Shown piece by piece: positions 45,185 to 53,705 of a stretch of DNA of 64,000 nt. The notes below the pieces were generated by a model. The model saw only the letters and a program-made list of their open reading frames with translations, was not told the DNA's origin and ran no database searches. The DNA is from an uncultured Clostridia bacterium (GTDB lineage Bacteria; Bacillota; Clostridia; Oscillospirales; Ruminococcaceae). Position 1 is the stretch's first letter, and each line of letters starts with the position of its first letter. Location of the stretch: positions 124,001 through 188,000 of the forward strand of contig CANPZC010000001.1 of NCBI GenBank assembly GCA_947589355.1. The letters run 5' to 3'. A program made the translations under genes and the position numbers.

Positions 45185-45952
45185 ATGCTTAGTCCAAGTG
45201 AGATCAGAGGAAAGGTTTTTGAAAAGTATACATCAGGCTACAGACCCGAGGACGTAGATCAGTTCCTCGCGCAGGTGGCTAACGACTATGAAACACTTTA
45301 TAACAATAACGCTGACAGCGAAGAAAAAATTATGAAGCTCGTTGATAAAATAAACGAGTATCGAGAGGACGAGGACGCCATAAAAGACGCGCTTCTCTCC
45401 GCACAGAAAGAAAGCAAGCGTATCCTTGCCGATGCAAAAGCGCAGTCAGAGCAGATGATAAACGAAGCCTTGGCAGAGCGTGAGCGTGTTGAAAAAGAAA
45501 GCGAAGTTGAGTGCGAGAGAATAATCTCCGAGCATAAGGAGTATTGCGCAAAGGTCATCTCCGAGAATACCGCCGAGACCGAGAAGAAGATACAGCAGGT
45601 CAAAGACGAGTATGCGCAGCGGTCTAAAGATCTTAAAGAGCTCAAACTCAACGCCGCTCAGTTCAGAGAGCAGCTTACCGAAATATACAGTCAGCAGATA
45701 CAGCTCGTTATGCAGATGCCCGACATGGAAGAGATCGAAAATGAAGATGCAGCAGCCGATGACAGCGATGAAGCTCCTGCCGAAGCTGTCATAACCGAAG
45801 AAGCCGCACCTGCACAAGAAGAAGCTCCCAAAGCTGAGGAAGCTGCCCCTGCCGCGCAGGATATACCGGCTCTTAAAGATGAATCGGTGTTCACTCACCA
45901 TAAACCAAGAGAGGTCAAATTCTCCGATCTCAGATTTGGCAACAGAAAGTAA
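45185..45952 (+). CDS. DivIVA domain protein
   Basis: This is a 255-residue DivIVA-like protein that senses curved membrane at poles and septa. It begins with LSPSEIRGKVFEKYTSGYRPEDVDQFLAQV, the membrane-binding DivIVA signature, followed by a long coiled coil (about residues 30-180) and an Ala/Glu/Pro-rich tail. RBS aaggagg. It ends the yggS-sepF-ylmH-divIVA block and is followed by a strong hairpin. Confidence 0.92.
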   Translation: MLSPSEIRGKVFEKYTSGYRPEDVDQFLAQVANDYETLYNNNADSEEKIMKLVDKINEYREDEDAIKDALLSAQKESKRILADAKAQSEQMINEALAERERVEKESEVECERIISEHKEYCAKVISENTAETEKKIQQVKDEYAQRSKDLKELKLNAAQFREQLTEIYSQQIQLVMQMPDMEEIENEDAAADDSDEAPAEAVITEEAAPAQEEAPKAEEAAPAAQDIPALKDESVFTHHKPREVKFSDLRFGNRK

Positions 45953-45984
45953 CGCACCTTGCAATATATCATATTTAAAATAAA

Positions 45985-46017
45985 GTAAACTGAGAGAATT
46001 CATTTCTCTCAGTTTAC
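45985..46017. terminator. Perfect 14-bp hairpin after divIVA
   Basis: GTAAACTGAGAGAA-ttcat-TTCTCTCAGTTTAC. The downstream T-run is weak on the plus strand, and stronger on the minus strand. It probably closes the divIVA transcript. Confidence 0.65.
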
Positions 46018-46020
46018 ACA

Positions 46021-46192
46021 TTTATCGGCGCAGCTTTAAAACGAGCTTATATAGCGAGTTTTAAAGCGTGAGGGTAACGAAGCCGATGCAGGAAGGGGTA
46101 CACGGGGAAACCAGTTCGGGGTGTCCCCGTGAAGTGACGACATCGTCGTCGCGCGTTAGTTGTCATTCATCGTAATGGCAACTTGTTTTTTG
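46021..46192 (+). ncRNA. Candidate structured leader RNA with terminator, ahead of lspA
   Basis: About 170 bases fold into nested and serial stems: ATCGGC (46024-46029) with GCCGAT (46082-46087), enclosing the perfect GCTTTAAAAC (46033-46042)/GTTTTAAAGC (46058-46067); CACGGGGA (46101-46108)/TCCCCGTG (46124-46131); GACGAC/GTCGTC (46136-46150); and a terminator AGTTGTCATT/AATGGCAACT (46158-46183) followed by TGTTTTTTG. The terminator ends just before the lspA RBS, which is the layout of a riboswitch or attenuator, or of an independent small RNA. I cannot match it to a named class. Confidence 0.5.
46158..46192 (+). terminator. Intrinsic terminator directly upstream of lspA
   Basis: AGTTGTCATT-catcgt-AATGGCAACT with one G-U pair, then TGTTTTTTG. 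It stands 18 bases before the lspA ATG. Confidence 0.7.
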
Positions 46193-46209
46193 AGAGGATA
46201 TTTTTCATA

Positions 46210-46743
46210 ATGATGTTGTTTGTATCTCTGGCAGCCGCCGCACTTTTAGTCGTAATAGACCAGCTCAGCAAACTTTATATCACAAACCACTATGCCATAG
46301 GGCAGATAAAAGAGCTGATCACGATCGCCGGGCATAAGATAATTTCAATTACCCATGTGCGCAATTCGGGCGCAGCGTGGAGCATATTGCAGGGCAGCAC
46401 TGTGTTTTTGGTGGTACTGCCTATACTGCTCATAGTAGCTTTGATAGTGCTTATGGCAATGGGCAAGGTGCGCTCAAAGCTTGAGTATGTATCGCTTGCG
46501 CTGATAATAGCAGGCGGCGTTGGCAACCTTATCGACAGAATACGCCTGCACGAAGTCGTTGACTTTATCAAGTGGGAAGTGTTTCAGTTCCCCGTGTTCA
46601 ATTTTGCAGATATCTGCGTGGTCTGCGGCGCGATAATGCTGTGTGTCTACTTTGTTTTCTTCGATAAAAGTGACAAAAAAACGGACAGTAAAACCGACGA
46701 AGTGAAAGCCCCCGAGGAAGATAACAATGTGCAAGAGCAGTGA
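46210..46743 (+). CDS. lspA: Lipoprotein signal peptidase
   Basis: This is a 177-residue LspA, the aspartic membrane protease that cuts prolipoprotein signal peptides. It has four spans; VIDQLSKLYI, HVRNSGAAWSIL, NLIDRIRLHEVVDFI and FPVFNFADICVVCG carry the conserved Asn and two catalytic Asp residues. I choose the ATG at 46210 after gagagg; the track start at 46183 falls inside the terminator T-run. The C terminus has an extra charged tail. Its end overlaps rluD by 17 bases. Confidence 0.93.
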   Translation: MMLFVSLAAAALLVVIDQLSKLYITNHYAIGQIKELITIAGHKIISITHVRNSGAAWSILQGSTVFLVVLPILLIVALIVLMAMGKVRSKLEYVSLALIIAGGVGNLIDRIRLHEVVDFIKWEVFQFPVFNFADICVVCGAIMLCVYFVFFDKSDKKTDSKTDEVKAPEEDNNVQEQ

Positions 46744-47653
46744 GTTTGATTTCTCCGTTTGTGAGCAGCACGAGGGTGTGCGACTTGACGTATTTATCGC
46801 CGAAAACTGCGATGTCACACGCTCTGCCGCGCAAAAACTAATTGCAGACGGCAATGCTTTTGTCAATGGTTTCCCTGTAAATAAAAGCTGTAAACTAAAG
46901 AGCGGCGACAGCGTAAAAGTCACCGTGCCGCCTGCCCACGAGCTTGAAGCAGTACCCGAGAATATCCCCGTGAATATAGTCTATGAAGATGACGATCTGC
47001 TTGTGGTAGATAAACCCAAAGGCATGGTAGTCCACCCTGCCGCAGGCAACGAAAGCGGCACTCTGGTCAATGCTCTTTTGTATCATTGCAAAGGCAGACT
47101 TTCAAGCATCAACGGTGTTATAAGACCCGGCATCGTCCATAGAATAGATAAAAATACCAGCGGTCTGCTCATGGTCGCCAAAAACGACCGTTCGCATAAT
47201 TTCCTCGCCGATCAGATAAAGGGGCATTCATTTGTCCGCGAGTATAAAGCAATAGTCTGCGGCAGTTTCAAAGACGACGAGGGCACAATAGATGCCCCGA
47301 TAGGCAGACACCCTATAGATCGAAAAAAGATGTGCGTAACGCAGAAAAATTCCAAAAATGCCGTAACGCATTATAAAACGCTGGAGCGCTTTGGCGGTTA
47401 TAGTTTTGTAAGTTTCAGGCTCGAAACGGGCAGAACTCATCAAATAAGAGTACACTGCGCCTATATGCACCACCCCGTGCTTGGCGATGACGTATACGGC
47501 AAAGCGGTAAGATATTTTGAGGGGCAGTGCCTCCATGCGTGCAAACTCGGCTTTATCCACCCTGCAACAGGGGAGTATATGGAGTTTGAAAGCGAGTTGC
47601 CGCAGTATTTCAGCGAAATTCTCACAAAACTTCGGGACGGCGAAAATATATGA
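46727..47653 (+). CDS. rluD: RluA family pseudouridine synthase (RluD-like)
   Basis: This is a 308-residue pseudouridine synthase with an N-terminal S4 domain (RLDVFIAENCDVTRSAAQKLI) and the catalytic domain with GIVHRIDKNTSGLLMVAKND, where Asp is the nucleophile, and RLETGRTHQIRVH. It modifies uridines, probably in 23S rRNA. The lspA-rluD pair is conserved in Firmicutes. The gene ends in an ATGA overlap with the next gene. Confidence 0.9.
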   Translation: MCKSSEFDFSVCEQHEGVRLDVFIAENCDVTRSAAQKLIADGNAFVNGFPVNKSCKLKSGDSVKVTVPPAHELEAVPENIPVNIVYEDDDLLVVDKPKGMVVHPAAGNESGTLVNALLYHCKGRLSSINGVIRPGIVHRIDKNTSGLLMVAKNDRSHNFLADQIKGHSFVREYKAIVCGSFKDDEGTIDAPIGRHPIDRKKMCVTQKNSKNAVTHYKTLERFGGYSFVSFRLETGRTHQIRVHCAYMHHPVLGDDVYGKAVRYFEGQCLHACKLGFIHPATGEYMEFESELPQYFSEILTKLRDGENI

Positions 47654-48471
47654 AATCAATATCTGATGTAGTTCTTTTAATGGATATGGACGGCACAATT
47701 CTGCCGCCCTCTAAAATACCATCGCCGCAAGACCTTGCATCTATAAAAAGATTTACAGCGGCAGGCGGAAGATTTTCCGTAGCCACAGGCAGAGCCTTGC
47801 AGTCTGTAGCGCAGTATTTTGATGAGATAGAGGTAAATTTCCCTGCTATAATGTGCAACGGCGCGCTGGTCTATGATATCAACGAAAAATGCGGCAAAAT
47901 GAATGTATACCTGCCCACATCTACAAAAGATATCATCGCTAAAATTCTTAAAGATAACCCGAATATCGGCTGCGAGATACTTACTATTGACCACGTTTAT
48001 GTTCCGCAGCTCAACGAAACTGAAAGCACGCATATTTCTATAGCAAAGGTAACACCCGACTACATACCTATAGAAGATACCCCACCCGATAAGTGGTATA
48101 AAGCGCTTTTTGCAGATAAACAAGAAAGAACCGATAAACTTGTTGAGTATGTCGCACAGCAGAATTTTGAGGGAGTCGATTTTGTCCGCTCCAGCAAGCA
48201 TTATTACGAGATACTCCCCAAGAATATCTCAAAGGGCAGCTGCGTTGATTTTATACGCGAGCATTACTGCACTGAGAGCGATGTTATCATCTGCGCAGGC
48301 GATTATCATAACGATATTGAAATGCTAAAAGCCGCCGATATAGCGGTGTGCCCTGCGAATGCGGTAGATGCCGTCAAGGAAATATGCGATATAGTCCTTG
48401 AAAGCTCCTGCGAGCAAAATGCCGTCACCGAGCTTGTAGATATGATACTCGGCGGCAAGATCAATTTGTAA
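47650..48471 (+). CDS. Cof-type HAD hydrolase
   Basis: This is a 273-residue HAD phosphatase of the Cof type. Motif I is LLMDMDGTILPPS, motif II lies in GGRFSVATGRALQ, and motifs III and IV lie in KGSCVDFIREH and CAGDYHNDIEMLKAADIAVCPANA. Members dephosphorylate sugar phosphates or cofactors; the substrate is not predictable. It shares ATGA with the rluD stop. Confidence 0.88.
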   Translation: MKSISDVVLLMDMDGTILPPSKIPSPQDLASIKRFTAAGGRFSVATGRALQSVAQYFDEIEVNFPAIMCNGALVYDINEKCGKMNVYLPTSTKDIIAKILKDNPNIGCEILTIDHVYVPQLNETESTHISIAKVTPDYIPIEDTPPDKWYKALFADKQERTDKLVEYVAQQNFEGVDFVRSSKHYYEILPKNISKGSCVDFIREHYCTESDVIICAGDYHNDIEMLKAADIAVCPANAVDAVKEICDIVLESSCEQNAVTELVDMILGGKINL

Positions 48472-48508
48472 ATTCATCAATATTTCTATATATCTGGAGG
48501 TAAAATTT

Positions 48509-49348
48509 ATGGACGAAGCTTTGAAAAAACAACTGCAAATCACAGCCTGTAAAGTGCGTATGGGCATTATCGAGGGCGTGTATAACGCAAAGTCGGGTCA
48601 CCCCGGCGGTTCGCTCTCTATAGCTGATACGCTGACCTATCTGTACTTTGCGAAAATGAACATCTACCCCGATAAGCCCGATCTTCCTGACAGGGACAGA
48701 CTGGTGCTTTCAAAAGGTCATACCGCCCCTGCGCTCTATTCAACTTTGGCGCAAAGAGGTTATTTTGACGTCGAGGAGCTGAAATCCCTGCGCCATGTAG
48801 GTGCGCTTTTGCAGGGTCACCCCTGTATCCATATCCCCGGCGTAGATATGTCTTCGGGCTCTTTGGGTCAGGGCATCTCGGCAGCCGCAGGCATGGCTCT
48901 TTCGGGCAAAATATCTTCCCAGCCGTATAAGGTGTATGCAATACTCGGCGACGGCGAAATAGAAGAAGGTCAGGTGTGGGAAGCAGCAATGTTCGCAGCC
49001 CACTATCAACTCGATAACCTCGTCGCTATCGTAGATAACAACGGCTTGCAGATAGACGGCAAAATTAGCGATGTCTGCTCACCTTACCCCATAACCGATA
49101 AGTTCAAGGCTTTCGGCTGGCACGTTATTGAAATGGACGCCCACGACTTTGATTCTATAGAAAAAGCCTTTAACGAAGCCGAAACAGTCTCGCAGATGCC
49201 CGTAGCTATTATTCAGAAGAGCGTTAAGGGCAAGGGCGTTTCGTTTATGGAAGATCAAGTCTCTTGGCACGGCACAGCCCCCAACGCGGAGCAGTACGCC
49301 GCCGCTATGGAGGAACTTCAGAATACTTTGAAAGGCTTGGAGGGTTAA
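48509..49348 (+). CDS. Transketolase, N-terminal subunit
   Basis: This is a 279-residue split transketolase N-terminal half that binds thiamine diphosphate. Visible are SGHPGGSLSIADTLTYLY, DRLVLSKGHTAPALYSTLA, MSSGSLGQGISAAAGMAL and the TPP motif LGDGEIEEGQVWEAAMFA...DNNGLQ. RBS ctggagg. It acts with the next gene to move two-carbon units in the pentose phosphate pathway. Confidence 0.93.
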   Translation: MDEALKKQLQITACKVRMGIIEGVYNAKSGHPGGSLSIADTLTYLYFAKMNIYPDKPDLPDRDRLVLSKGHTAPALYSTLAQRGYFDVEELKSLRHVGALLQGHPCIHIPGVDMSSGSLGQGISAAAGMALSGKISSQPYKVYAILGDGEIEEGQVWEAAMFAAHYQLDNLVAIVDNNGLQIDGKISDVCSPYPITDKFKAFGWHVIEMDAHDFDSIEKAFNEAETVSQMPVAIIQKSVKGKGVSFMEDQVSWHGTAPNAEQYAAAMEELQNTLKGLEG

Positions 49349-49351
49349 TAT

Positions 49352-50296
49352 ATGTCAGATGTTGTAAAAATAGCCACAAGAGAAAGCTACGGCAATGCCC
49401 TTGCTGAACTTGGCGATAAATATGAAAACTTGTATGTCCTCGATGCGGATCTCGCAGCCGCCACAAAAACAGGCATATTCAAAAAGAAATTCCCTGATAG
49501 ATTTTTTGACTGCGGCATAGCCGAGGCGAATATGATGGGCGTAGCGGCAGGCTTAGCTGCCACAGGCAAAATACCTTTCGCTTCGTCGTTTGCAATGTTC
49601 GCAGCAGGCAGAGCCTTTGAAATTGTCAGAAATTCCATAGGCTATCCGCACCTTAACGTAAAAATCGGCGCTACCCATGCAGGCATTTCTGTAGGCGAGG
49701 ACGGCGCAACACACCAGTGCAACGAGGATATCGCCCTTATGCGCACCATTCCGGGCATGACCATAATAAACCCTGCCGACGACGTTGAAGCAAGAGCGGC
49801 AGTCGCAGCAGCGGTCGAGTATGTTGGCCCCGTATATATGCGCTTCGGCAGACTTGCAGTGCCTGTTTTCAATGATAAAGACACCTATAAATTCGAGCTC
49901 GGCAAGGGCATTCAGCTTCGTCAGGGCAGCGATATAACTATCATTGCTACGGGTCTTATGGTGAACGAAGCTCTCATAGCCGCCGATACACTCAAAGAGC
50001 AGGGCATAAGCGCGCGAGTTATCAATATCCACACCATTAAGCCTATAGACCGCGAAATTATCGCAAAAGCCGCCGCCGAAACAAAGCTTATCGTCACCGT
50101 TGAGGAGCATAGCATAATAGGCGGTCTCGGCAGTGCGGTTACAGAAGTCGTCTGCGAAGAATGCCCCTGCAAGGTAGTGCGCATCGGCGTAAATGATGAG
50201 TTCGGCTGTTCGGGCCCCGCGGCAGAGCTTCTCAAAAAATTCGGTCTTTCTAGCGAGAACATCATCAAGACCGTAAAGCAGCTTCTCGGCAAGTAA
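49352..50296 (+). CDS. Transketolase, C-terminal subunit
   Basis: This is a 314-residue C-terminal half of transketolase, carrying the pyrimidine-binding domain (RFFDCGIAEANMMGVAAGLA, FAMFAAGRAFEIVRNSIGYP, GISVGEDGATHQCNEDIALMR) and the C-terminal domain (VEEHSIIGGLGSAV). It starts three bases after the N-terminal subunit stop. The split form is typical of Clostridia. Terminator follows. Confidence 0.93.
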   Translation: MSDVVKIATRESYGNALAELGDKYENLYVLDADLAAATKTGIFKKKFPDRFFDCGIAEANMMGVAAGLAATGKIPFASSFAMFAAGRAFEIVRNSIGYPHLNVKIGATHAGISVGEDGATHQCNEDIALMRTIPGMTIINPADDVEARAAVAAAVEYVGPVYMRFGRLAVPVFNDKDTYKFELGKGIQLRQGSDITIIATGLMVNEALIAADTLKEQGISARVINIHTIKPIDREIIAKAAAETKLIVTVEEHSIIGGLGSAVTEVVCEECPCKVVRIGVNDEFGCSGPAAELLKKFGLSSENIIKTVKQLLGK

Positions 50297-50313
50297 TATA
50301 CTATATTAAATAC

Positions 50314-50348
50314 TAAAGTCATCGCCATAGCGCGGTGACTTTTTTTTG
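50314..50348 (+). terminator. Terminator after the transketolase genes
   Basis: aaagtcatcg / cggtgacttt with a run of eight T residues. Strong intrinsic terminator closing the lspA-transketolase operon. Confidence 0.85.
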
Positions 50349-50404
50349 CTTTTCTTCGTTCACAAAAATATCATATTTAGTTTACAAAACGTTTACAAAA
50401 AACT

Positions 50405-50432
50405 TGTAACATTTCCTGTGTAACTTGTGTAC
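50405..50432 (+). promoter_or_regulatory. Candidate ECF-sigma promoter, copy 1
   Basis: TGTAAC (50405-50410), 16 bases, GTGTAC (50427-50432), followed by TTATT. The AAC in the -35 box and the spacing resemble ECF promoters. The same pair occurs at 51648-51675. It lies about 65 bases before the lipoprotein ATG. Confidence 0.5.
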
Positions 50433-50498
50433 TTATTATTGAAAACATAAATATTGCCGATTTGGGGCGAAATATGCATTCAGAAAGGAAATGATGTT

Positions 50499-50984
50499 AT
50501 GAAAAAACAGGTAAGAATTTTCACTCTGGCAGTCGCGGTAGCGCTTGCGGCAAGTATGCTGACCGCCTGCCAAAGCAGTGAAAGAGAAACCTACTTTGAA
50601 GAAAACTCCAAAGGTGAGATAGTTGACAGCGAACTACTGGAGAAGATCGAGCAGGAGGCAGAGCAGCTGAATACCCACATCTTGGGAGACTACAAGCAGC
50701 CTACAGTAAGCGGCGGACAAAGAAGTGATATTACGCTGAGCGACAAGTATGCGTATGTATTTTGGTTCATGGGGGATATGGGGTATATAAAGGTAGACCT
50801 GCAAACAGGCGAGGCTATTCCGCTTTGTGATGTAGCAGGCTGTACGCATGATTACAATCAATTTCCCGAATGCATAAACAACAGCTTTTGGCTAAATCCA
50901 ACTCCCGTCGGCGATTCGATTTGGCGCACCGACGAGAATAAACTGGTGGAGGAAACCCAAGACGGCGAAACGTGGAAGAATTAG
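50499..50984 (+). CDS. Small lipoprotein, possibly truncated
   Basis: This is a 161-residue lipoprotein with a type II signal peptide (lipobox LTAC, cysteine near residue 25). The body holds YAYVFWFMGDMGYIKVDLQTGEAIPLC and AGCTHDYNQFPECINN. From memory, this resembles the start of longer clostridial beta-propeller lipoproteins that have a CxxxxCTHD segment, which suggests loss of the rest. I choose ATG 50499, with agaaagga upstream, over the TTG at 50454. Function unknown; it follows the copy-1 ECF-like promoter. Confidence 0.62.
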   Translation: MKKQVRIFTLAVAVALAASMLTACQSSERETYFEENSKGEIVDSELLEKIEQEAEQLNTHILGDYKQPTVSGGQRSDITLSDKYAYVFWFMGDMGYIKVDLQTGEAIPLCDVAGCTHDYNQFPECINNSFWLNPTPVGDSIWRTDENKLVEETQDGETWKN

Positions 50985-51050
50985 ACCATGGTAATTGTAT
51001 CGCACACCGCGATATGATATACAAAAATCTTTTTCAAGGAGGAGAATAAA

Positions 51051-51542
51051 ATGAAAAAAGTATTGACAGCTTTAACTGCACTGGTGCTGACATTCGGCAT
51101 GACAGCGTGTGCAGCAAAAGCGCCCCCGGCACAAACAGATGCTGCGGTCGCTGTTTCTGTGGAATACGTGCCCGAAAGCGTCGAAACCGCAGAAGAAACT
51201 TCTGTGACCAAGTCAGAGAAGTTTGGCGAGAGCGGCGATATCACAGGTTTTTCCTGTGGTTATAACGTTCTGTTCCAAGCAGAAAACGGCGGAGTTATAT
51301 CCGCTATCTCTGAATCTATGAAAAAGCCCCTGAACATAAACGAGGGGCTGGATCTCACGCTCTTTATCAATGTCGGCTTTGCCGAAGATTGTCTGGGCAG
51401 TGAGTATGAGAGCCTCGCAGAAAATGACGGTATAAAAGCCGATGTCCGTCTTTTCTGTAACGGCAAGGTGGTCAAACATTCGCTTGACAAAAACGAGCAA
51501 AAGGTATCTCGTAAATATCGCCAAATAGCACTCCTGACTTAA
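51051..51542 (+). CDS. Hypothetical lipoprotein
   Basis: This is a 163-residue secreted protein with a lipoprotein signal (MKKVLTALTALVLTFGMTACAAK, lipobox MTAC). After an Ala/Val/Glu-rich linker comes a beta-rich domain with LDLTLFINVGFAEDCL and RLFCNGKVVKHSLDKNEQKVS. I do not recognise the family. RBS caaggaggag. It follows the previous lipoprotein by 66 bases and may share its promoter. Confidence 0.65.
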   Translation: MKKVLTALTALVLTFGMTACAAKAPPAQTDAAVAVSVEYVPESVETAEETSVTKSEKFGESGDITGFSCGYNVLFQAENGGVISAISESMKKPLNINEGLDLTLFINVGFAEDCLGSEYESLAENDGIKADVRLFCNGKVVKHSLDKNEQKVSRKYRQIALLT

Positions 51543-51557
51543 ATGCAGCACAAAAAA

Positions 51558-51577
51558 GAGAGGCAATATTGCCTCTC
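51558..51577 (-). terminator. Perfect palindrome, terminator for trkH-trkA
   Basis: gagaggcaat/attgcctctc with no spare bases between arms. A run of T residues follows on the minus strand (aaaaaa on top), so it likely ends the trkH-trkA transcript; it may also limit the plus-strand lipoprotein mRNA. Confidence 0.6.
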
Positions 51578-51647
51578 TCAACTGCATTGTTCAGTATGTA
51601 CAAAAATCCGACAAAATTTTGTACATTCATACAAACTTCAAATTCTT

Positions 51648-51675
51648 TGTAACATTTCCGCCCCTCAGCGTGTAC
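51648..51675 (+). promoter_or_regulatory. Candidate ECF-sigma promoter, orphan copy 2
   Basis: TGTAAC (51648-51653), 16 bases, GTGTAC (51670-51675), then TTATT. Bases TTGTAACATTTCC and GTGTACTTATT match copy 1. No plus-strand gene lies downstream until 53983; a transcript from here would run antisense to trkA. Confidence 0.42.
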
Positions 51676-51707
51676 TTATTTATGAAAGCATTTTATACGT
51701 CAATAAG

Positions 51708-52352
51708 TCAGAATTTGAAGCACTTCTGAATATCCTTTATCCCACCGATGACAAAAACATTGTCACCCTCCTGCATCTGCGTGTCGGGTGAGGGTATAAA
51801 CACTTCACCGTTTCTTTTCAGCGTAAGAATGTTTATGTTGAATTTCTTGCGTATGTCTATCTGCGAGAGCGTCTTTCCGTACCAGTCTTTCGGTATTATA
51901 AGCTCGTATATAGAGTAGTTGCTGTCCAGCTGTATGAAGTCAAGTATGCTGTCAGAAGCGTACCTTGTCGCAATGCGCAGAGCCATCTGTTTTTCGGGGT
52001 ATACAACTTCGTCAGCGCCGTTTCTCAATAGAAACTTCATCTGTATGTCGTTCGTCGCGCGCGAGATAACTTTCTTCGCACCAAGCTCTTTCAGAAGCGA
52101 TGTAGCCTCCAGCGAAGACTGAAACAAGCTGCCCAGCGCCACAAAGCACAGGTCAAAATTGTCTATCCCCAAAGAGCGCAAAAACTCTTCGTTTGTGCCG
52201 TCGCCGATGTTCGCAACGGTAACATACGGCAGCACCTCGTTGATGCTCTCTTCGTTGGTGTCAACCGCCATTACCTCGCACCGCAGCTCCGCCATTCTCT
52301 TAGCAATAGTGCTTCCGAACTGTCCCACACCGATTATAAGTACACTTTTCAT
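51708..52352 (-). CDS. trkA: TrkA family potassium uptake regulator
   Basis: This is a 214-residue TrkA/KtrA-type protein that gates the K+ channel subunit. The RCK N domain has the Rossmann motif VLIIGVGQFGSTIAKRMAE, then VMAVDTNEESINEV and NEEFLRSLGIDNFDLCFVALG; a TrkA-C domain ends with MQEGDNVFVIGGIKDI. I choose ATG 52352 with aggtg upstream over the GTG nine bases earlier. It follows trkH directly. Confidence 0.92.
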   Translation of the reverse strand: MKSVLIIGVGQFGSTIAKRMAELRCEVMAVDTNEESINEVLPYVTVANIGDGTNEEFLRSLGIDNFDLCFVALGSLFQSSLEATSLLKELGAKKVISRATNDIQMKFLLRNGADEVVYPEKQMALRIATRYASDSILDFIQLDSNYSIYELIIPKDWYGKTLSQIDIRKKFNINILTLKRNGEVFIPSPDTQMQEGDNVFVIGGIKDIQKCFKF

Positions 52353-52361
52353 TTTTAACAC

Positions 52362-53705
52362 CTATCCTACAGTAATATTTTCAAGGGGCAAGCGCGAATT
52401 GTTGCTTCCCGACGACGAGAACGCCGCGTAAATAAGCGTAAGTCCGCCCACCCTGCCAAAGAACATAAGAACCATGAGTATTATACGTGATGAAAGCGAA
52501 AGGGAAGTGGTAATGCCAAGCGTGAGCCCAACCGTTCCTATCGCCGAACCCGTTTCAAATAAGCAGTCAATAAGCGGCAAGCCCTCAACGGTGCTGATCA
52601 TCACGCCGCCCACAAAAAACAGCGATAAATACATAAACAGTATCGCGCCGGCATTTCTCACCGCCGTGTCAGAAATTCGCCGCTTGAAGCACTCAACATC
52701 GTTTCGCCTGCTGAATACCGTTATCGCAGATAAAAACAGCACCGCGAATGTAGCAGTCTTCATACCGCCTGCCGTAGACCCCGGCGAGCCGCCTATCAGC
52801 ATAAGCACCGTCATTACAGCCTTGCCAGATTCGCTCATCTGCGTAAGATCCTGCGTGTTGAAGCCTGCCGTCCTCGTCGTCACCGACTGAAACAGCGAGC
52901 TCAGCACCCTGTCACCCACAGACATATCACTATATTCAAAAACAAAGAAATATACCGCAGGCAGCACCACCAGTATAAGCGATGTCAGCAGCACCACCTT
53001 GCTCTGTAAAGAGTACCTGCTCAGCCTGTGCTTGTGAGTTTTAATGTCGCGTATCGTTATAAAGCCTATGCCGCCTACCGTTATAAGCAGCATTATCACT
53101 ATATTTATAAGTATGTTTCCGCCGTATGTGCAAAGCGACGAGTATTGCTCCCTTATCCCCATAAGGTCAAAGCCTGCGTTGCAAAACGCCGATATAGAGT
53201 GAAATACCGAGTACCATATGCCTTTAAGTATGCCGAGATCGCTGCAAAATACAGGCATTAAAAGCACTGCCCCCACAAGCTCCGCAACGGCAGTCGCTAT
53301 CAGTATAAACCCCGTCAGGCGTACAATTCCGCCCACCTGCGGCGCAGAAATAGACTCCTGCATAGTGCTCCTCTGCCAAAGACCTATCTTCTTGCCGGCA
53401 GCGCGCATAACAGCAAGGCTCACCGTTATAACACCCATTCCGCCGACCTGTATCATCATGAGTATAACGAATTGCCCGAACATCGACCAGTAAGTCGCCG
53501 TGTCGTGAACTATAAGCCCCGTAACGCAGGTAGCCGAAACCGCCGTGAACAGCGTGTCGCTGAAAGGCGTTACCACCCTGTCTTTCGTCGCTATCGGCAG
53601 CATCAGCCAAAGCGAGCCCGTTAGTATTATAATAAGAAAGCTGAAAATTATAATCTGAAATGAAGACCTGCTTTTGTTGCTTTTCAATTTGTTTTTGTGA
53701 AACAT
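52362..53705 (-). CDS. trkH: TrkH/KtrB family potassium transporter
   Basis: This is a 447-residue K+ uptake channel subunit with multiple membrane spans arranged as four pore-loop repeats (for example TAVSATCVTGLIVHDT, ISAFCNAGFDLMG, MLIGGSPGSTAGGMKT and ETGSAIGTVGLTLG, which carry the conserved filter Gly residues). With trkA it forms a two-gene operon; RBS taggag. Length is as in KtrB-type proteins. Confidence 0.93.
   Translation of the reverse strand: MFHKNKLKSNKSRSSFQIIIFSFLIIILTGSLWLMLPIATKDRVVTPFSDTLFTAVSATCVTGLIVHDTATYWSMFGQFVILMMIQVGGMGVITVSLAVMRAAGKKIGLWQRSTMQESISAPQVGGIVRLTGFILIATAVAELVGAVLLMPVFCSDLGILKGIWYSVFHSISAFCNAGFDLMGIREQYSSLCTYGGNILINIVIMLLITVGGIGFITIRDIKTHKHRLSRYSLQSKVVLLTSLILVVLPAVYFFVFEYSDMSVGDRVLSSLFQSVTTRTAGFNTQDLTQMSESGKAVMTVLMLIGGSPGSTAGGMKTATFAVLFLSAITVFSRRNDVECFKRRISDTAVRNAGAILFMYLSLFFVGGVMISTVEGLPLIDCLFETGSAIGTVGLTLGITTSLSLSSRIILMVLMFFGRVGGLTLIYAAFSSSGSNNSRLPLENITVG

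Noticed and set aside
46183-46209. Longer lspA start at TTG 46183
   Set aside because: It would begin inside the T-run of the terminator; gagagg and the ATG at 46210 are more plausible.
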